Of a stretch of 64,000 nt of DNA, positions 61,003 to 64,000 are shown in pieces. The stretch's first letter is position 1. The number at the start of each line of letters is the position of its first letter. The position numbers and the translations under genes were made by a program. Location of the stretch: positions 6,180,008 to 6,244,007 of the forward strand of contig NZ_CP015992.1 of NCBI RefSeq assembly GCF_001708505.1. Reading direction: 5' to 3'. Under the pieces are notes generated by a model. The model did not search any database, was not told the origin of the DNA, and worked only from the letters and a program-made list of their open reading frames with translations. Source of the stretch: Pseudomonas sp. TCU-HL1 (lineage in GTDB: Bacteria > Pseudomonadota > Gammaproteobacteria > Pseudomonadales > Pseudomonadaceae).

Positions 61003-62682
61003 TCAGGCTGCTGCCTTCTTGCTGGCCGCCTCGATCTGCCGGGTAATGTACCACTGCTGTGCGATCGACAGGACGTTGTTGACCACCCAGTACAGGACCA
61101 GGCCAGCCGGGAACCACAGGAAGAAGAAGGTGAAAATGATCGGCATCAGCTTCAGTACCTTGGCCTGCATGGGGTCCGGCGGAGTCGGGTTCAGCTGCTG
61201 CTGGATGAACATGGTGGCGCCCATGATGATCGGCAGGATGAAGAACGGGTCTTTGATCGACAGGTCGGTGATCCAGAACATCCACGGAGCCTGGCGCATT
61301 TCGACGCTTTCCAGGAGTACCCAGTAGAGCGCCAGGAACACCGGCATCTGGACCAGGATCGGCAGGCAGCCGCCCAGCGGATTGATCTTCTCCTTCTTGT
61401 ACAGCTCCATCATCGCCTGGGACATCTTCTGGCGATCGTCACCGAACTGTTCCTTCAGAGCCTGCAGCTTGGGCGACACGGCGCGCATGCGGGCCATGGA
61501 CTTGTAGCTGGCGGCGGAGAGCGGGAAGAAGGCCAGCTTGATCAAGATTGTCAGGACGATAATTGACCAGCCCCAGTTACCCAGCAGGCTGTGGATATGT
61601 TGCAGCAGCCAGAAGATTGGCTGGGCGATGAACCACAGGAATCCGTAGTCGACGGTCAGTTCCAGGCCCGGGGACAGTTCTTTGAGGTGGCTCTGCACCT
61701 TCGGCCCGGCATACAGAACCGCGGACGTTTCGGCCGAGGCACCCGCCGGAACGTTCAGTGCAGGGCCTACGAAACCGACGATGTAGTTACCGCGCGAGTC
61801 CTTGCGGGTCTGGATAGCGTTGTTCTGGTCCTTTGGCGCGACCCAGGCCGTCACGAAGTAGTGCTGCAGCCAGGCTACCCAGCCACCTTGCACGTTTTCC
61901 TTGAAGGGCTGCTTGTCCATGTCGTTCATGGACAGCTTCTTGTACGGCTCGTCCGGAGTCCACACCGCAGCACCCAGGTAGGTGGAAACGCCGGTTGCAG
62001 TGGTGGTCGACGGATCAGCGCTGGCATCGCGCTTGAGCTGGGCGTACATGCTGCCAGTCCAGGGCTGGGCGCTCTGGTTTTCGATCTTGTACGACACCTG
62101 GAGATCGTACTTGCCGCGGGTCAACGTGAACCGCTTGATGTAGTTGACCCCAGCTTCGCTGAAGGTCAGGTCGACGACCAGTTGCTCCTGGCCGTCAGCC
62201 AACTTGAAGCTGCGCTGGGCTGCGCTGTACATCGGACGACCATTGGCGCGGGCGTCGGGGCCATTGGTGCCGACCAAGCCGCTTTGAGCCTGGTAGAGAC
62301 GCTCGCCGCCGTTGTCGAACATCTGGAAGGGTACATCCGGGTGATCCTGGCGGCGCGGATACTTCGGCAGGGTCAGCTGGACGATGTCACCGCCGCTCGG
62401 GTCGATGGCCAGGCTGAGCACATCGGTTTCAACGCGGATCAGGTCGCTGCTTGGGGCGACGGCCTGCGTAGTGGCCGGCTCGTTGCGTTCCGCACTGGCG
62501 GTCGGCACATCGTCGCTGGACTTGGCGGTTGCGTTTTCGCCCGGCAGGGTTGCCTGCGCGCTGCTCGCGTTGGTAGCTGCCGTCGGCAGGGCGGCTTGAC
62601 CGTAGTCCTGGTTCCACTGGAGAACCATCAGGTAGGACACGATTGCCAGGGCGACGATCAGGATCGAGCGTTGAATATCCAT
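61003..62682 (-). CDS. yidC: membrane protein insertase YidC
   Basis: This 559-residue Oxa1-family insertase folds and inserts inner-membrane proteins, including the ATP synthase c subunit encoded nearby. It has an N-terminal helix (residues 5-22), a large periplasmic P1 domain (about 60-345), and five core helices with the conserved YKKEKINPLGGCLPILVQMPVFLALYWVL and TLFIQQQLNP region. It follows yidD by only 2 bp. Confidence 0.97.
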   Translation of the reverse strand: MDIQRSILIVALAIVSYLMVLQWNQDYGQAALPTAATNASSAQATLPGENATAKSSDDVPTASAERNEPATTQAVAPSSDLIRVETDVLSLAIDPSGGDIVQLTLPKYPRRQDHPDVPFQMFDNGGERLYQAQSGLVGTNGPDARANGRPMYSAAQRSFKLADGQEQLVVDLTFSEAGVNYIKRFTLTRGKYDLQVSYKIENQSAQPWTGSMYAQLKRDASADPSTTTATGVSTYLGAAVWTPDEPYKKLSMNDMDKQPFKENVQGGWVAWLQHYFVTAWVAPKDQNNAIQTRKDSRGNYIVGFVGPALNVPAGASAETSAVLYAGPKVQSHLKELSPGLELTVDYGFLWFIAQPIFWLLQHIHSLLGNWGWSIIVLTILIKLAFFPLSAASYKSMARMRAVSPKLQALKEQFGDDRQKMSQAMMELYKKEKINPLGGCLPILVQMPVFLALYWVLLESVEMRQAPWMFWITDLSIKDPFFILPIIMGATMFIQQQLNPTPPDPMQAKVLKLMPIIFTFFFLWFPAGLVLYWVVNNVLSIAQQWYITRQIEAASKKAAA

Positions 62683-62684
62683 GA

Positions 62685-62930
62685 TTACTCGGCCATCGAA
62701 GAGTTTGGGGAAGTGTTGGCGGGTGGCACCGGGTCATAGCCGCCCGGATTCCACGGATGACAGCGGCCCAGCCGACGCAGGGTCAGCCAGCCGCCACGCA
62801 GGATGCCATGCTGTTCGATGGCCTCCTGCGCGTAGCAGGAACAACTGGGATAGAAACGACAGTGACTGGCCATCAGTGGACTGATGGCGTAGCGGTAGAA
62901 CTGGATCGGAGCGAGGGCCAGTTTACGCAT
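62685..62930 (-). CDS. yidD: membrane protein insertion efficiency factor YidD
   Basis: This 81-residue protein shows the YidD signature: QFYRYAISPLMASHCRFYPSCSCYAQEAIEQHG and the CHPWNPGGYDPVP end. It is amphipathic and helps YidC-dependent insertion. It overlaps the end of rnpA by 8 bp and lies 2 bp before yidC, the usual order rpmH-rnpA-yidD-yidC. Confidence 0.95.
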   Translation of the reverse strand: MRKLALAPIQFYRYAISPLMASHCRFYPSCSCYAQEAIEQHGILRGGWLTLRRLGRCHPWNPGGYDPVPPANTSPNSSMAE

Positions 62931-63327
62931 GGGGACTATCGGACACCCCTGATCCGGTGTCGGGTTCAGGGCGAGCCCGGCTACGCGCTAGGCGCTTCCA
63001 GAGTTTACCGAACTGATGTCTCAGTTCAGGGTTCTCCAGGTCGCCGAGGCCTTTGCGCGCCACGATCACGATGTCCCATCCGGCCAGCAACTCGAGGTTG
63101 TGACGGAAGGATTCGCGAATCTGACGTTTAAGGCGGTTGCGCTCTACGGAGAGCTTGACGCTCTTCTTGCCGATCACCAGGCCGAGGCGGGGGTGATCAA
63201 GACCGTTTTCGCGCGCGAGGAGCAGGACGTGCTTGCCGGGAACCTTCCCGGTCGGTGAGTCGAAGACTGCTTTGAATTGCCGGGGAACCAGCAGACGCTT
63301 TTCCCGACCGAAGCCCTGACTCACCAC
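62923..63327 (-). CDS. rnpA: ribonuclease P protein component
   Basis: This 134-residue basic protein binds RNase P RNA and helps mature tRNA 5' ends. It shows REKRLLVPRQFKAVFDSP, LGLVIGKKSVKLSVERNRLKRQIRESFR (the RNR motif) and WDIVIVARKG. The start is a GTG at 63327 or 63324. It lies 14 bp after rpmH on the same strand. Confidence 0.95.
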   Translation of the reverse strand: MVSQGFGREKRLLVPRQFKAVFDSPTGKVPGKHVLLLARENGLDHPRLGLVIGKKSVKLSVERNRLKRQIRESFRHNLELLAGWDIVIVARKGLGDLENPELRHQFGKLWKRLARSRARPEPDTGSGVSDSPHA

Positions 63328-63341
63328 CCGTTCCGGATAAA

Positions 63342-63476
63342 TCAGACGGTCAGGCGCTTACGGCCCTTGGCGCGGCGACGCGACAGGACTTGGCGGCCGT
63401 TCTTGGTGGCCATACGGGCACGGAAACCGTGGGTGCGAGCGCGCTTGATGGTGCTGGGTTGGAAAGTGCGTTTCAT
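63342..63476 (-). CDS. rpmH: 50S ribosomal protein L34
   Basis: A 44-residue, very basic protein. It starts [20 protein letters not shown] and continues with [22 protein letters not shown], ending TV. It is a textbook L34, next to rnpA and the origin, and is the first gene of the leftward transcript leaving oriC. Confidence 0.97.
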
Positions 63477-64000
63477 GATGCTTTACCTGGTGGTCACTAC
63501 GGGCCGAAGCGGCCCCCGTTTAAAGAGACCGGCAATTCTATTGAAACGAGGCGAGCAGGTCAATTTCCAACCAGTACCCTCGAGCAAAAGAATATAGAAG
63601 GAGAGGATATTTAAGAAAGCTTGGTTGTGTTTTTTAAAACTGGGGATGGCCGCGCCTGTGGAAAACCTTCGCTGGCCAGCGATTTCATTGGCCGGAACCT
63701 GCCTAACAACCTTGTCCAAAAGGCGTGGCTTGTTTGTGGAGGGGCTGGGCAGAAGCTGGGGGCAGATAGCCAGGTTACCCACAGGCAGGATATGCAGAGG
63801 GTTTTCCCCAGGCTTGGAAGGGGGGTTACCGATAGGTTATCCACAAGAATCGTGCCAAACACAGGCTGGCAATGGGCAGTGAATAACATCTTGATTTTAT
63901 TCAACCATTCGCTCTGTTTCGTGTGGATAACTCGTGCTGCCAAGGCTACAATGGCCGCTGTTTTTATGCGTCCGGCATCTTTCCGACTTGGGGGACATCC
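63477..64000. promoter_or_regulatory. oriC: chromosomal origin region (oriC) between rpmH and dnaA
   Basis: The window ends in the rpmH-dnaA intergenic region before the dnaA start codon. Perfect DnaA boxes lie at 63837-63845 (TTATCCACA) and 63923-63931 (TGTGGATAA). One-mismatch boxes include TTACCCACA at 63775. An AT-rich stretch near 63590-63640 and another near 63886-63905 could be unwinding regions. The rpmH promoter must also lie here. In Pseudomonas this interval is the established oriC. Confidence 0.85.

Overview
The window is a GC-rich Pseudomonas-type chromosome segment that ends at the chromosomal origin. Its last 20 kb carry the classic order glmS-glmR-glmU-atpCDGAHFEBI-parB-parA-rsmG-mnmG-mnmE-yidC-yidD-rnpA-rpmH and then the rpmH-dnaA gap (oriC), where the window stops before dnaA. 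From 43 to 63 kb every gene lies on the minus strand, pointing away from the origin. From memory, the gene content further left also resembles the origin-proximal arm of P. aeruginosa: an RpiR regulator with zwf, trhP, a GGDEF/EAL protein with uvrD, a GntR regulator with an aminotransferase and a glutamine synthetase-like enzyme, and a zinc-response cluster with folE2. The species cannot be named from sequence alone.

Layout. 0-3.2 kb: polar amino acid ABC transporter (ATPase cut by the window edge, permease, binding protein) divergent from an IclR regulator. 3.2-7.2 kb: RpiR/HexR-like repressor divergent from zwf with a perfect operator between them, then trhP. 7.2-18.3 kb: two identical 1288-bp IS481-type elements in opposite orientation flank a GGDEF/EAL protein, uvrD, a TetR regulator, a Tim44-like protein, a YbaK-type deacylase and a SMI1/KNR4 protein. 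18.4-25.6 kb: K+/H+ antiporter, GntR regulator with an aminotransferase and glutamine synthetase-like pair, a binding-protein-like protein and an acyl-CoA thioesterase. 25.6-26.6 kb: 1 kb without genes, holding a triplicated module built around DnaA boxes. 26.6-37 kb: copper chaperone, PepSY and DUF2946 operon, DUF3301, a hydrolase, a DctB/DctD-like two-component pair, an IS110 element, and a sigma-54-promoted MFS carrier. 37-43.1 kb: two CobW-type GTPases, DUF1826, dksA2, folE2 (Zur box between the last two) and a cyclopropane-fatty-acid-synthase-like methyltransferase. 43.2-64 kb: the origin-linked core genes listed above.

The most unusual signal is the density of perfect DnaA boxes (TTATCCACA on either strand). 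I counted 26 in the window, 18 of them between 25.0 and 38.9 kb, against well under one expected by chance. Within the gene-free 1 kb at 25.6 kb, two boxes exactly 124 bp apart recur three times in diverged copies. Modules 1 and 3 also share a third motif exactly 57 bp beyond the second box. This looks like a DnaA-binding locus (titration, reactivation or secondary-origin type) rather than gene debris.

Mobile elements show clear target choice. Both IS481 copies sit at the same position inside copies of a short palindromic repeat (GTAGGGTGCG, five-base centre, CGCACC) with intact 5-bp target duplications, and short IS-end-like scars occur at other copies of that repeat. The IS110 element lies beside a REP-like inverted repeat and carries a structured 3' region that may encode its bridge RNA. 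Visible regulatory sites link several genes: a HexR-type operator (zwf), twin GntR-type operators (aminotransferase operon), a Zur box (dksA2/folE2), a -24/-12 promoter (MFS carrier) and a parS-like site inside folE2.
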